Both the position numbers and the translations under genes were made by a program. Of a stretch of DNA of 64,000 nucleotides, positions 36,455-44,791 are shown one piece after another. The stretch lies in NCBI RefSeq assembly GCF_001667925.1, contig NZ_LZJR01000046.1, positions 39,608 through 103,607 on the forward strand. Direction: 5' to 3'. This stretch comes from Mycobacterium sp. E2479 (GTDB lineage Bacteria > Actinomycetota > Actinomycetes > Mycobacteriales > Mycobacteriaceae). The notes beneath the pieces are model-generated. The model worked only from the letters and a program-made list of their open reading frames with translations. It did not search any database and was not told where the DNA came from. Within the stretch, counting starts at the first letter, position 1, and every line of letters starts with the position of its first letter.

Positions 36455-37282
36455 TCAGCCAACAAATCTCAGGTCAGGAATTGTGCCACTGGCCACCAGC
36501 GCGATGTAGAAATCGGTAACCATCAGGGTGCCCAGCGTGATCCACGCGTACAGCTTGTGCCGAGTGTTGATGACGCTGACCTGGGTCCAGATCCAGTAAC
36601 GCACAGGGTGCTTGGAGAAGTGCTTCAGCCGCCCGCCGGTCACGTGGCGGCAGGAGTGACAGGACAGCGTGTAGATCCACAGCATGATGACGTTGCCGAG
36701 CAGGATCAGATTGCCCAGACCGAAGCCGAATCCGCCGGGGCCGCTGTCGGAGTGGAACGCGACGATGGCGTCGTAGGTGTTGATCACCGAGATGATGCCT
36801 GCGATGTAAAAGAAGTACCGGTGCGAGTTCTGAACAATCAGCGGGAACCTGGTCTCGCCGGTGTAATGGGCGCGGGGCTCGGCCACCGCACATGCGCTGG
36901 GCGACTGCCACACCGTGCGGTAGTAGGCGCCGCGGTAGTAGTAGCAGGTCAACCGGAACAGCAGCAGGAACGGCAGCGACATCGCCGCGTATGGCACAAA
37001 CCACCAGTTCGGCAGGAACTGGGGCCAGAAGTCGCTGGCCGCACCGCAGGCCTTGCTCATGCACGGCGAGTAGAACGGCGTCAGGTAGTGGTACTGGTGG
37101 ACGAAGAAGTAGTCCTTCTGCAATCCGCGCGCTATCGCATAGATAAGGAATGCGGCGAAGCCCAAGTCGATCCGCAGCGGCGATATCCACCACCGGTCGG
37201 TGCGTAGGGTCCGCTGTTCGATGCGGGCGCGCGTGGGTGAAAAGACACCGGACGCAGGACGGTTCGCCGTAGGTGCGCTCAT
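36455..37282 (-). CDS. Succinate dehydrogenase Sdh1 membrane anchor (Rv0249c-like)
   Basis: 275 residues with five hydrophobic segments (LRIDLGFAAFLIYAIARGL; WFVPYAAMSLPFLLLF; HRYFFYIAGIISVINTY; LILLGNVIMLWIYTLS; ITLGTLMVTDFYIALVA). Several histidines lie at helix ends (YDAIVAFHSD, CHSCRHVTGG, NTRHKLY) and could hold quinone-site or heme functions. It anchors the Sdh1 complex and reduces menaquinone. First gene of the sdh1 operon, immediately downstream of the hairpin at 37331. Confidence 0.9.
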   Translation of the reverse strand: MSAPTANRPASGVFSPTRARIEQRTLRTDRWWISPLRIDLGFAAFLIYAIARGLQKDYFFVHQYHYLTPFYSPCMSKACGAASDFWPQFLPNWWFVPYAAMSLPFLLLFRLTCYYYRGAYYRTVWQSPSACAVAEPRAHYTGETRFPLIVQNSHRYFFYIAGIISVINTYDAIVAFHSDSGPGGFGFGLGNLILLGNVIMLWIYTLSCHSCRHVTGGRLKHFSKHPVRYWIWTQVSVINTRHKLYAWITLGTLMVTDFYIALVASGTIPDLRFVG

Positions 37283-37330
37283 CTAGTTGTTCCTCTTCGA
37301 ACGGGCTGTCTGTCGAAGGGTACACAGATA

Positions 37331-37356
37331 CAAGCCCCCCTTTTCTGGGGGGCTTG
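37331..37356 (-). terminator. Strong hairpin between the Rv0250c-like gene and sdh1
   Basis: CAAGCCCCCC (37331-37340) and GGGGGGCTTG (37347-37356) form a perfect 10-bp stem with a 6-nt loop. It lies in the 80-bp gap between the stop of the small upstream gene and the sdh1 start, on their common strand. It can act as a terminator or partial attenuator; no U-tract follows on the minus strand. Confidence 0.6.
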
Positions 37357-37362
37357 GGTTGT

Positions 37363-37677
37363 TCAGGGCCTGTGGTGACCGCCGACACCCTCGTCGTCGA
37401 CGTCGCGCCAGAATTCGGTGTCGTACTGGGTGTCTGGAATGACGATCTTCTCGCCGGACTGCTGCACGGTGGCTCCGGCCAGATCCAATTCGGACACATC
37501 GGAATCGAGCAGGTCGACGTCGGACATGATGCGGTCGGCGTCGATGACGATGCGCCGCATGGCCGGGCTGTCACCGTATCGGGCCCGCAGGGAGCTCACG
37601 CACCGCCGCAGGCCGCCGATGAGGTCGTGGAGTTCGGCGAATTCGGTCGTGCCAGTTGTGCTCGGCGTGCTCGTCAA
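37363..37677 (-). CDS. Conserved small protein upstream of sdh1 (Rv0250c-like)
   Basis: 104 residues; a TTG start with GAGGAG five bases upstream gives the expected N-terminus (TSTPSTTGTTEFAELHDLIG). The protein is acidic with predicted helices (RRIVIDADRIMSDVDLLD) and ends in TEFWRDVDDEGVGG. It corresponds to M. tuberculosis Rv0250c, also just upstream of sdh1. Function unknown; constant linkage suggests a role with the Sdh1 complex or its expression. Confidence 0.82.
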   Translation of the reverse strand: MTSTPSTTGTTEFAELHDLIGGLRRCVSSLRARYGDSPAMRRIVIDADRIMSDVDLLDSDVSELDLAGATVQQSGEKIVIPDTQYDTEFWRDVDDEGVGGHHRP

Positions 37678-37783
37678 CGGATCTCCTCGGCAGTGTTTTG
37701 GATCACAGTACGCCCTCGATACTATCCACGGCACAGTCCGGACGTCAGTCTGTTGAACCCGGATGCCGAGGGAGCAAACATTG

Positions 37784-38545
37784 ATGACGGGACGCGCCAC
37801 ACCGGCTGAGCGGGCCGCCACGCTGCTGGAACTGCACCGGCCGGGCGATCCGGTAATCCTGCCGACCGTGTGGGATGCCTGGTCGGCGCGGCTGGCCACC
37901 GACGCCGGCTTCGCCGCCCTCACCGTGGGCAGTCACCCGCTGGCGGACTCGATCGGCAAACCCGACAACGAGGGCATGTCGTTCGACGACGTCCTCGCGC
38001 GGGTCGCACAGATCACCGCGGCGGTCGACGTCCCGGTGTCGGTGGACATCGAATCCGGCTATGGGCAGCCGGCCGGCCGGCTGATCGAGGGCCTGCTGGG
38101 CGCCGGAGCCGTCGGGCTGAACATCGAGGACACCGTGCACGCGGAGGGCAAGCGGTTGCGGTCGGCCGACGAACACGCGGAGTTGGTCCGGGCGCTGCGG
38201 TCGGCCGCCGACGCGGCCGGGGTGCACGTCGTCATCAACGCCCGGACGGATCTGTTCCTTCGCCAGGACGGCGAGGCGTCCGATCGCGTCGAGCGGGCGG
38301 TAGCGCGCCTGAATCAGGCCGCGGCCGCCGGCGCCGATGTGCTGTATCCGGTGGGCCGCCACGACCCCGACACCTTGCGGCGCTTGACCGCCGAGCTGGA
38401 GTTGCCGGTCAACGCGATCGCGCTGCCCGACCAGGACGACCCGGCGTCCTTCGCACCGCTGGGCGTGGCGCGAATCAGCTTCGGACCGTTCCTGCAAGCC
38501 GCGCTGGCGACCCGCGCCAAGGAGCTGCTGGCCCGCTGGGGCTGA
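37784..38545 (+). CDS. Isocitrate lyase/PEP mutase family protein
   Basis: 253 residues of the PEP mutase/isocitrate lyase superfamily, a TIM barrel with a Mg site. Visible: VILPTVWDAWSARLATDAGF, VDVPVSVDIESGYGQ (metal-binding Asp and Glu), GLNIEDTVHAEG, HVVINARTDLF and GVARISFGPF. The KKCGH motif of true isocitrate lyase is absent, so a C-C or P-C lyase acting on a small oxo-acid derivative is more likely (2-methylisocitrate lyase-like or oxaloacetate hydrolase-like). Divergent from the Rv0250c-like gene. Not at this locus in M. tuberculosis. Confidence 0.82.
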   Translation: MTGRATPAERAATLLELHRPGDPVILPTVWDAWSARLATDAGFAALTVGSHPLADSIGKPDNEGMSFDDVLARVAQITAAVDVPVSVDIESGYGQPAGRLIEGLLGAGAVGLNIEDTVHAEGKRLRSADEHAELVRALRSAADAAGVHVVINARTDLFLRQDGEASDRVERAVARLNQAAAAGADVLYPVGRHDPDTLRRLTAELELPVNAIALPDQDDPASFAPLGVARISFGPFLQAALATRAKELLARWG

Positions 38546-38615
38546 CGCGCCGAATCCGGCGGAACCGTTGTGGCTCAGCCGGATTCAGCGACTTTTCTCG
38601 TCAACCCGTCGATCA

Positions 38616-39056
38616 CTATTTGGTGATCGCGATGCGCTGCGCCTGGTTGTTGGCGTACGCACCGGTGACGCGCACCGTCAGCACACCGGCGTCATAGCTC
38701 GCCGTGATGGCGTCGCCGGTGACGTGGCCGGGCAGCTGGAATGACCGGCGGAACGATCCGTACCGGATCTCGCGCAGCGTGCGGCCTTCCTTCTCTTCCG
38801 AACGCTCATCGCGGTGCTCGCCGTGGATGACCAACCGCCCGCGGTCGACCTCCACGTTGACGTCCTTGTCGACGTCAACGCCCGGCAGCTCGAGCCGCAC
38901 GATCGCGTCGTCGCCGTCCTTGACGATCTCGGCGGCAGGCCTGAAACCGCTGGTCGCGGGGGTGTTCCAGTCCGCCGCGGCGGCGGGGCCGAAAAAGTCG
39001 CGCAACCACCGGTCGGTGTCCCAGGCCGGTCGCGACCACAATGCGAGGGTATTCAT
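38616..39056 (-). CDS. hsp: Small heat-shock protein Hsp20 (Acr2/HrpA, Rv0251c-like)
   Basis: 146 residues. An N-terminal arm (MNTLALWSRPAW, RWLRDFFGP) precedes the alpha-crystallin domain, residues about 40-135, with VVRLELPG-type strands (AIVRLELPGVDVDKDVNVEV), RYGSFRRSFQLPG and the conserved end AGVLTVRV. A short C-terminal extension ends QRIAITK, carrying the I-x-I type motif. It holds unfolding proteins in the cytoplasm and is heat- and oxidative-stress-induced in M. tuberculosis, where HspR and SigE control it. The upstream region has only half of an HspR-type site (CTTGAG at 39077). Confidence 0.93.
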   Translation of the reverse strand: MNTLALWSRPAWDTDRWLRDFFGPAAAADWNTPATSGFRPAAEIVKDGDDAIVRLELPGVDVDKDVNVEVDRGRLVIHGEHRDERSEEKEGRTLREIRYGSFRRSFQLPGHVTGDAITASYDAGVLTVRVTGAYANNQAQRIAITK

Positions 39057-39284
39057 GGTGTTTTCCCTTCTACTTCCTTGAGCATCATTGTGAGATTCCT
39101 GTGACCGGTGCCTCTGCGACCGGCTACTGGTAGAAACATGAGTCGACCCCGCTAAAGTTCCACCTCGCCGTTCGCCGGCAGCGAACGATCAATCACAGGC
39201 CTCCCTGTGAGTTGTGAGATCCTCGTCATAGGACCGTCACATTGTGCGAAAAGAACGTAATTTCTGGCCGTTAGTCTCAAAGCC

Positions 39285-41864
39285 ATGTCTGCAGACGGGA
39301 TTTCGCGCGCCAGCTGTGCGCCTCGTCACATCATCGTAGTCGGACATGGCATGGTTGGGCATCGGTTCGTGGAGGCGCTCCGCGCCCGCGACACCGAGGG
39401 GTTGTGGCGCATCACGGTTTTCGCCGAGGAGGCTGACGCGGCCTACGACCGCGTGGGCCTGACCTCCTACACCGAGAGCTGGGATCGCAAGCTATTGGCC
39501 TTGCCCGGCAACGATTACGAGGGTGACGATCAGGTCCGGCTCGTGCTCAACCAGCGCGTCACCGAAATAGACCGCGCCGCAAAGACGGTGGTGACCGCCG
39601 ACGGTCAGCGACACGGCTACGACACCCTGGTCCTGGCGACCGGTTCGTACGCCTTCGTGCCGCCGGTGCCGGGCCACCAGCTACCCGCATGTCACGTGTA
39701 CCGCACGCTTGACGACCTCGACGCCATCCGCGCCGACGCCCAGCGCACGGTCGCAACCTCGCACACCTGCGCGGGTGTGGTGATCGGTGGTGGCCTGCTC
39801 GGGTTGGAAGCGGCTAATGCGCTGCGCCAGTTCGGGTTGCAGACCCACGTCGTCGAGATGATGCCGCGGCTGATGGCCCAGCAGATCGACGAGGCCGGCG
39901 GTGCGCTGCTGGCACGGATGATCGGCGAACTCGGCATCTCGGTGCACGTCGGCACCGGAACCGAATCGATCGAGCCGGTCGACCATCCGGACGCCACCAC
40001 GTCGGTGCGGGTGAGCCTGACCGACGGGCAGGTCATCGACGCCGGCCTGGTGATCTTCGCGGCGGGCGTCCGCCCGCGCGACGAGCTGGCGACGGCCGCC
40101 GGGCTGACGCGCGCCGAGCGTGGCGGGGTGCTCACCGACGTGTCTTGTCGGACAAGCGATCCCGACATCTACGCGATCGGTGAGGTCGCCGCCATCGGCG
40201 GGCGGTGCTACGGCCTGGTGGGGCCGGGTTACACCTCCGCCGAGGTGGTGGCCGACCGACTGCTGGACGGCGTGGCGGAATTCGGTGAGGCGGACCTGTC
40301 CACGAAGCTCAAACTGCTGGGCGTCGACGTGGCCAGCTTCGGCGACGCGATGGGGACGACACCGGACTGCCTCGAAGTTGTCATCAACGATGCGGTCAAT
40401 CGCACCTACGCCAAGCTCGTGTTGTCCGACGATGCCAAGACGCTGCTCGGCGGCGTGCTGGTCGGCGACGCCTCGTCCTACGGGGTGCTGCGTCCCATGG
40501 TCGGCAGCGAGCTGCCCGGCGACCCGCTGGCGCTGATCGCGCCGGCCTCCTCGGGCAGCGGTACCGCGTTGGGGGTTGGCGCGCTGCCGGACTCGGCTCA
40601 GATCTGCTCGTGCAACAACGTCACGAAGGGCGATCTGAAGTGTGCGATCGCCGACGGCTGCGCCGATGTCCCCGCGCTCAAGGTGTGCACTTCGGCCGGC
40701 ACGTCGTGTGGGTCGTGCGTCCCGCTGCTCAAGCAGCTGCTGGAAGCCGAGGGCGTGGAACAGTCCAAGGCGCTGTGCGAGCACTTCAGCCAGTCGCGCG
40801 CGGAGCTTTTCGAAATCATCTCCGCGACCGAGATCCGCACCTTCTCGGGGCTGCTGGAGCGCTTTGGTCGCGGAAAGGGTTGCGACATCTGCAAACCCGT
40901 GGTCGCCTCCATCCTGGCCTCCACCGGGTCGGACCACATCCTCGAAGGCGAGCAGGCCTCGCTGCAGGATTCCAACGACCACTTTTTGGCCAACATCCAG
41001 AAGAACGGCAGCTACTCGGTGGTGCCGCGGGTGCCCGGAGGCGACATCAAGCCAGAGCATCTGATCCTGATCGGCCAGATCGCCCAGGACTTCGGGCTTT
41101 ACACCAAGATCACCGGCGGGCAGCGGATCGACATGTTCGGCGCCCGGGTGGACCAGCTTCCGGAGATCTGGAAGCGGCTGGTTGACGGCGGCATGGAATC
41201 CGGCCACGCGTACGGCAAGGCGTTGCGCACGGTGAAGAGCTGCGTGGGCACCGACTGGTGCCGTTACGGGCAGCAGGATTCGGTGCAGCTGGCCATCGAT
41301 TTGGAACTGCGCTACCGAGGTTTGCGGGCGCCGCACAAGATCAAGATGGGTGTCTCGGGGTGCGCGCGCGAATGCGCCGAAGCCCGCTCGAAGGACGTCG
41401 GTGTCATCGCCACCGAAAAGGGTTGGAACCTGTACGTCGGGGGCAACGGCGGGATGACGCCCAAGCACGCACAGCTGCTGGCCAGCGATCTGGACACCGC
41501 GACCCTGGTCCGCTACGTCGACCGGTTCGTCATGTACTACATCCGGACCGCCGACCGGCTGCAACGCACGGCGCCGTGGGTCGAATCGCTCGACGGCGGA
41601 CTCGACCACGTGCGCGAGGTCGTGTGCGACGACTCGCTCGGCTTGGCCGGCGAATTCGAAGCCGCAATGGAGCGGCATGTCGAGAACTACAAGTGCGAGT
41701 GGAAGGGCGTGCTGGACGACCCGGACAAGCTGTCGCGGTTCGTGTCGTTCGTCAACGCCCCGGACGCCGTCGACTCAACGGTGACGTTCACCGAGCATGC
41801 CGGCCGCAAAATCCCTGTGTCCATTGGCATGCCGCGGGTCCGTACAGCGACAACGGAGGAATGA
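39285..41864 (+). CDS. nirB: Assimilatory nitrite reductase, NAD(P)H large subunit NirB
   Basis: 859 residues in the expected domain order: FAD/NAD(P)H oxidoreductase (residues about 10-330; second nucleotide motif VVIGGGLLGLEAANALRQFG), a BFD-like [2Fe-2S] domain (CSCNNVTKGDLKCAI, then CTSAGTSCGSC), a further Cys motif GKGCDICKP, and the sulfite/nitrite reductase half. The siroheme-[4Fe-4S] cysteines lie in VKSCVGTDWCRYG and GVSGCARECAEA. It reduces nitrite to ammonium in the cytoplasm. nirD follows after 10 bp. Siroheme supply genes lie just beyond. GlnR control is known for the family; I could not identify a convincing GlnR site. Confidence 0.96.
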   Translation: MSADGISRASCAPRHIIVVGHGMVGHRFVEALRARDTEGLWRITVFAEEADAAYDRVGLTSYTESWDRKLLALPGNDYEGDDQVRLVLNQRVTEIDRAAKTVVTADGQRHGYDTLVLATGSYAFVPPVPGHQLPACHVYRTLDDLDAIRADAQRTVATSHTCAGVVIGGGLLGLEAANALRQFGLQTHVVEMMPRLMAQQIDEAGGALLARMIGELGISVHVGTGTESIEPVDHPDATTSVRVSLTDGQVIDAGLVIFAAGVRPRDELATAAGLTRAERGGVLTDVSCRTSDPDIYAIGEVAAIGGRCYGLVGPGYTSAEVVADRLLDGVAEFGEADLSTKLKLLGVDVASFGDAMGTTPDCLEVVINDAVNRTYAKLVLSDDAKTLLGGVLVGDASSYGVLRPMVGSELPGDPLALIAPASSGSGTALGVGALPDSAQICSCNNVTKGDLKCAIADGCADVPALKVCTSAGTSCGSCVPLLKQLLEAEGVEQSKALCEHFSQSRAELFEIISATEIRTFSGLLERFGRGKGCDICKPVVASILASTGSDHILEGEQASLQDSNDHFLANIQKNGSYSVVPRVPGGDIKPEHLILIGQIAQDFGLYTKITGGQRIDMFGARVDQLPEIWKRLVDGGMESGHAYGKALRTVKSCVGTDWCRYGQQDSVQLAIDLELRYRGLRAPHKIKMGVSGCARECAEARSKDVGVIATEKGWNLYVGGNGGMTPKHAQLLASDLDTATLVRYVDRFVMYYIRTADRLQRTAPWVESLDGGLDHVREVVCDDSLGLAGEFEAAMERHVENYKCEWKGVLDDPDKLSRFVSFVNAPDAVDSTVTFTEHAGRKIPVSIGMPRVRTATTEE

Positions 41865-41874
41865 GGAAGGAATC

Positions 41875-42243
41875 ATGACACTTCTCAACGACATTGCGGT
41901 GTGGACCAACGCGTGCGCTTACGAGCACCTCATTCCGGGTCGCGGCGTCGGCGTGCTGCTCGACGACGGTTCCCAGGCGGCGCTGTTCCGACTCGACGAC
42001 GGCTCGGTGTACGCGGTGGGCAACGTCGACCCGTTCTCCGGGGCCGCGGTGCTCTCCCGCGGAATCGTGGGTGACCGCCACGGCCGCGTCACGGTTCAGT
42101 CGCCCATCTTGAAGCAGGCTTTCTCGCTCGAAGACGGCTCCTGCCTGGACGATCCGGCCGTTTCGGTGCCGGTATACCCGGTTCGAGTCACCGACGACGG
42201 CTACGTGCAGGTCGCGCGCGACTACCAGCCGCGGGCCGCCTGA
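41875..42243 (+). CDS. nirD: Nitrite reductase small subunit NirD
   Basis: 122 residues with the Rieske-like NirD fold. As usual for NirD the iron-sulfur ligands are missing (SLEDGSCLDDPAVSVPVYPV in place of the second Rieske loop). The start at 41875 is preceded by GAGGAAGGA. It pairs with NirB, immediately upstream, in nitrite reduction. M. tuberculosis NirD has nearly the same length. In M. tuberculosis cobU, cobQ1 and PPE2 follow; here the gene is convergent with the Rv0258c-like gene instead. Confidence 0.93.
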   Translation: MTLLNDIAVWTNACAYEHLIPGRGVGVLLDDGSQAALFRLDDGSVYAVGNVDPFSGAAVLSRGIVGDRHGRVTVQSPILKQAFSLEDGSCLDDPAVSVPVYPVRVTDDGYVQVARDYQPRAA

Positions 42244-42255
42244 ACCTCACCGCGT

Positions 42256-42708
42256 TCAGCGGGTGATGTCGCCGACGAGGTAGCGCTGCATCGTGGGCCC
42301 GATCGCGTCGACGAGTGCGTCCACCGACATGGAGTGCAGCGGCTCGGAGCGGATGCCGTAGCGCATGATGCCCAGGCCCACCAACTGCGATGCGCATAAC
42401 GAGGCCCGTAGCGCCGCCTTGTCGGCGCCCAGAATCTTCAGCAGTGGGCCGAAGACGGGGCCGATAAACATGCCCTGCACGATTTCGGCGGTCTTCGCCA
42501 TCCCCGTCGACGCGACGGCACTGGCCGCAAACGGTCCGCCGCCGGCGGCGTCCCACGTCGTGATCAGCATGCGCAGGGTTCGCCGGCCCACCTGGTTGAC
42601 CCCGCCGGTGACGATCCGGTCGATGAATTCCGGTGTGCCGAAGGGCAACCGCAGCATCTTGGCGACCGGGTCGAGGATCCCATGCGGCGGCTCTTCGCGA
42701 CGGGGCAT
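42256..42708 (-). CDS. TetR C-terminal-domain-like protein lacking the DNA-binding domain (Rv0258c-like)
   Basis: 150 residues. It resembles only the C-terminal ligand-binding half of TetR regulators (PEFIDRIVTGGVNQVGRRTL; ASLCASQLVGLGIMRYGIRS; VDALVDAIGPTMQRYL), with no recognisable helix-turn-helix at the N-terminus. M. tuberculosis Rv0258c has the same size, so this is probably a stable short form and not a fresh truncation. It could act as a ligand sink or heterodimer partner of a full-length regulator; no data support either. Convergent with nirD. Confidence 0.75.
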   Translation of the reverse strand: MPRREEPPHGILDPVAKMLRLPFGTPEFIDRIVTGGVNQVGRRTLRMLITTWDAAGGGPFAASAVASTGMAKTAEIVQGMFIGPVFGPLLKILGADKAALRASLCASQLVGLGIMRYGIRSEPLHSMSVDALVDAIGPTMQRYLVGDITR

Positions 42709-42786
42709 GGTGACAGGATCGCCCGTCTGCGAGCAAAGATCAAGGAACGACGGACATCGGCGCGCCTCGCCAGCAGGCGTTTTGGG

Positions 42787-43560
42787 CTAGGGAATGGAAC
42801 GCGCGGGGCGCGCATGGGCCAGTTGATGCGGACCCGATCGGCGCGACGCGTGCCGGGCGGTGGGCGCGAGTACCGGCGGCAGGGCGCGGCGGAACCGGTT
42901 CGCAACCAGCCGCGCTAATCCGGGGTGGGTGCCCAGCGGCTCGCTGACCAGGTCGGCGCCGCAACAGTGCAACCGTTGTTGGAACAGGCCGTCGGCCAGC
43001 AGATATGAGGCGACCACGACCCGCCCGCCGGCGCGGTGTGCCCGAGCCCGTGCCCGATCCACGGCCTCGGGCAGCCGCGGGTCGCCGGTGGCCGCGAACG
43101 CCAGGCTCACCCGCGATCCGGTCAGCGCCGACAACAACGTCGAGGTGGTGTGCAGATCGGTGCGGGCTTTGTCGTCTGATGTTCCCGCGGCCGCCAGGAT
43201 CACCGAATCACCCGGTCGCCAACCGCATTTCAACAGCTGATCGCCGACGATCCGGGCGATCTGACCGCTCGGACCCAAAGCGGGGGTGACGATCACGTTC
43301 GGGTGGGCGCTGATCTGGACGTGCCAGGGCAGGTCTGCCCGAACGTGGTATCCGCGCGATAGGAACGCGGGCACCACGATGGCGGGCCGGTCGGCGGCCT
43401 TAGCCCGTGACAGGACTTCGCTGGGAGTAGGGCCCACCACGTCTACGAAGGAAAGCTCCACCGTGTTACTGACAAGCGTACCAACCTGTGCCGCAAGGGT
43501 TTCGATCATTGCCACGCCCTCCGGCCTGCGTGTGCCGTGCGCTACCAGGATCAATGCCAT
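42787..43560 (-). CDS. Sirohydrochlorin chelatase (CbiX/SirB-type, Rv0259c-like)
   Basis: 257 residues, two CbiX-type halves. The N-terminal half starts ALILVAHGTRRPEG, with the metal-site His, and continues VVPAFLSRGYHVRADLPWHV; the second half contains VILAAAGTSDDKARTDLH and VASYLLADGLFQQRL. Such enzymes insert Fe2+ (or Co2+) into sirohydrochlorin; beside nirBD the product is most likely siroheme for NirB. The C-terminal about 25 residues are rich in His and Arg. Its start overlaps the end of the HemD-type gene by 10 bp. Confidence 0.88.
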   Translation of the reverse strand: MALILVAHGTRRPEGVAMIETLAAQVGTLVSNTVELSFVDVVGPTPSEVLSRAKAADRPAIVVPAFLSRGYHVRADLPWHVQISAHPNVIVTPALGPSGQIARIVGDQLLKCGWRPGDSVILAAAGTSDDKARTDLHTTSTLLSALTGSRVSLAFAATGDPRLPEAVDRARARAHRAGGRVVVASYLLADGLFQQRLHCCGADLVSEPLGTHPGLARLVANRFRRALPPVLAPTARHASRRSGPHQLAHARPARSIP

Positions 43561-44714
43561 GGGGAATCACTCGGATGGTCGATCGCGAGCCGGTAGCCGC
43601 GCTTGACGACCGTCGCGACGATGTTCTTGTCGCCCAGCGCCGTTCGCAACCTCAGCACCGCGGTATCGACAGCATGGGGGTCATTGCTGTTTCCCGGAAG
43701 TACTCGCAACAAGTCGTTGCGCGCGACGACATCGCCGGGTCGTTGCGCCAGCTCGCGCAGGGTCGCCATGCTCGATCCCGACAGCGACTTCACCGAGCCG
43801 TCGACCAGTACACAGGTTCCGCGGATCTCCATGTCGTGTCCGGCCGCGCGGACGGTGCACGACCGCAGGGGCGGCAGCTCCTGTGCGATGTGGCGGGCCA
43901 GCGCCCCCAGCCGCATTCGCTCGGGTGACGACGTCGGGATCCCCGCCCGGATCAATGGTTGCGCGGTGACCGGGCCGACACACATCGCGTGCACGTCGCT
44001 GCGAAGGGCTTGCAGCAGTTGATCTTCGATGCCCAGCTCGCGGCCGCGTTCTAGCATCGCCGCGCCGGCGGGCGCCGAGGTGAAGGTCACGGCATCGAAC
44101 TGCCGCCGCGCGACCGAGGCGACGAGCTGGTCGAAATCGCCGCCGGTCGGCGTCGGCTTCCAGCGGTACACGTGGATGGGGACCACCTGAGCGCCCGCCG
44201 CGCGCAATCCTTTGATGAACTGTGGGAACGGATCCCAACCGTCGGCAGCACCGTGCAGCTGGACGGCGATGCGCTTGCCGGCGACGCCCGATTCGAGGAG
44301 GTAGCGCAGGACTTCGCGCGAAGATTCGGATTTGGGTGACCACTCCTCGTGCAGACCGGCAGCGCGCAGCGCGCCGGTCGCCTTCGGACCGCGGGCTACG
44401 ATCCGCGACTTGGCAAGCGACGCCAGTAATTGGGTTGCCAGTCCCCAGCCGTCGGCGGCGGCGACCCAGCCGCGAAAACCTATTCCGGTGTGCGCCACCA
44501 GGATATCGGGGGGTTGGGCGATCACCGCTTCGGTGTGGCTCTGCAGCTCGGCGTCTTCGGGCAGCGCGATGATGTTGATGGCCGCGGCACTGGACACCTC
44601 CGCGCCGTTACGGCGCAGCAACGCGCACAGTTCCTCCGCGCGGTTCGCCGACGTGACGGCGATCCGGTAGCCGGTCAGCGGCGCGGAGCCCGGTGGGGCC
44701 AGTTGGGGGGCCAT
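43551..44714 (-). CDS. HemD-type uroporphyrinogen-III synthase fused to winged-helix domain (Rv0260c-like)
   Basis: 387 residues. Residues 15-265 form a uroporphyrinogen-III synthase domain (YRIAVTSANRAEELCALLRR; VTFTSAPAGAAMLE; AMCVGPVTAQPLI). Residues about 290-380 form an OmpR-type winged helix (VRAAGHDMEIRGTCVLVDGS; LPGNSNDPHAVDTAVLRLRT; ATVVKRGYRLAID). In M. tuberculosis this fusion is annotated as a transcriptional regulator; in Streptomyces and mycobacteria related proteins act with GlnR on nitrite/nitrate genes. A dual role in siroheme synthesis and regulation is possible. Overlaps the chelatase gene. Confidence 0.88.
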   Translation of the reverse strand: MAPQLAPPGSAPLTGYRIAVTSANRAEELCALLRRNGAEVSSAAAINIIALPEDAELQSHTEAVIAQPPDILVAHTGIGFRGWVAAADGWGLATQLLASLAKSRIVARGPKATGALRAAGLHEEWSPKSESSREVLRYLLESGVAGKRIAVQLHGAADGWDPFPQFIKGLRAAGAQVVPIHVYRWKPTPTGGDFDQLVASVARRQFDAVTFTSAPAGAAMLERGRELGIEDQLLQALRSDVHAMCVGPVTAQPLIRAGIPTSSPERMRLGALARHIAQELPPLRSCTVRAAGHDMEIRGTCVLVDGSVKSLSGSSMATLRELAQRPGDVVARNDLLRVLPGNSNDPHAVDTAVLRLRTALGDKNIVATVVKRGYRLAIDHPSDSPWH

Positions 44715-44791
44715 ATGAATTGTGTATGCCTGCGACGTTTCGGTTGCGTTACCGCTCAATTGCTGTGGCATTGCCCGTGTTGCGAGTCCGC

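Noticed and set aside
39077..39097. HspR HAIR site upstream of hsp20
   Set aside because: CTTGAG is present, but the expected second arm ACTCAAG seven bases on is not; only a half site.
39225..39284. GlnR site upstream of nirB
   Set aside because: GTCAC and CGAAA-like pieces occur, but spacing does not fit the known arrangement well enough to call.
39681..41678. A 665-codon open frame antisense to nirB
   Set aside because: It lies entirely opposite a fully conserved nitrite reductase gene and matches no family.
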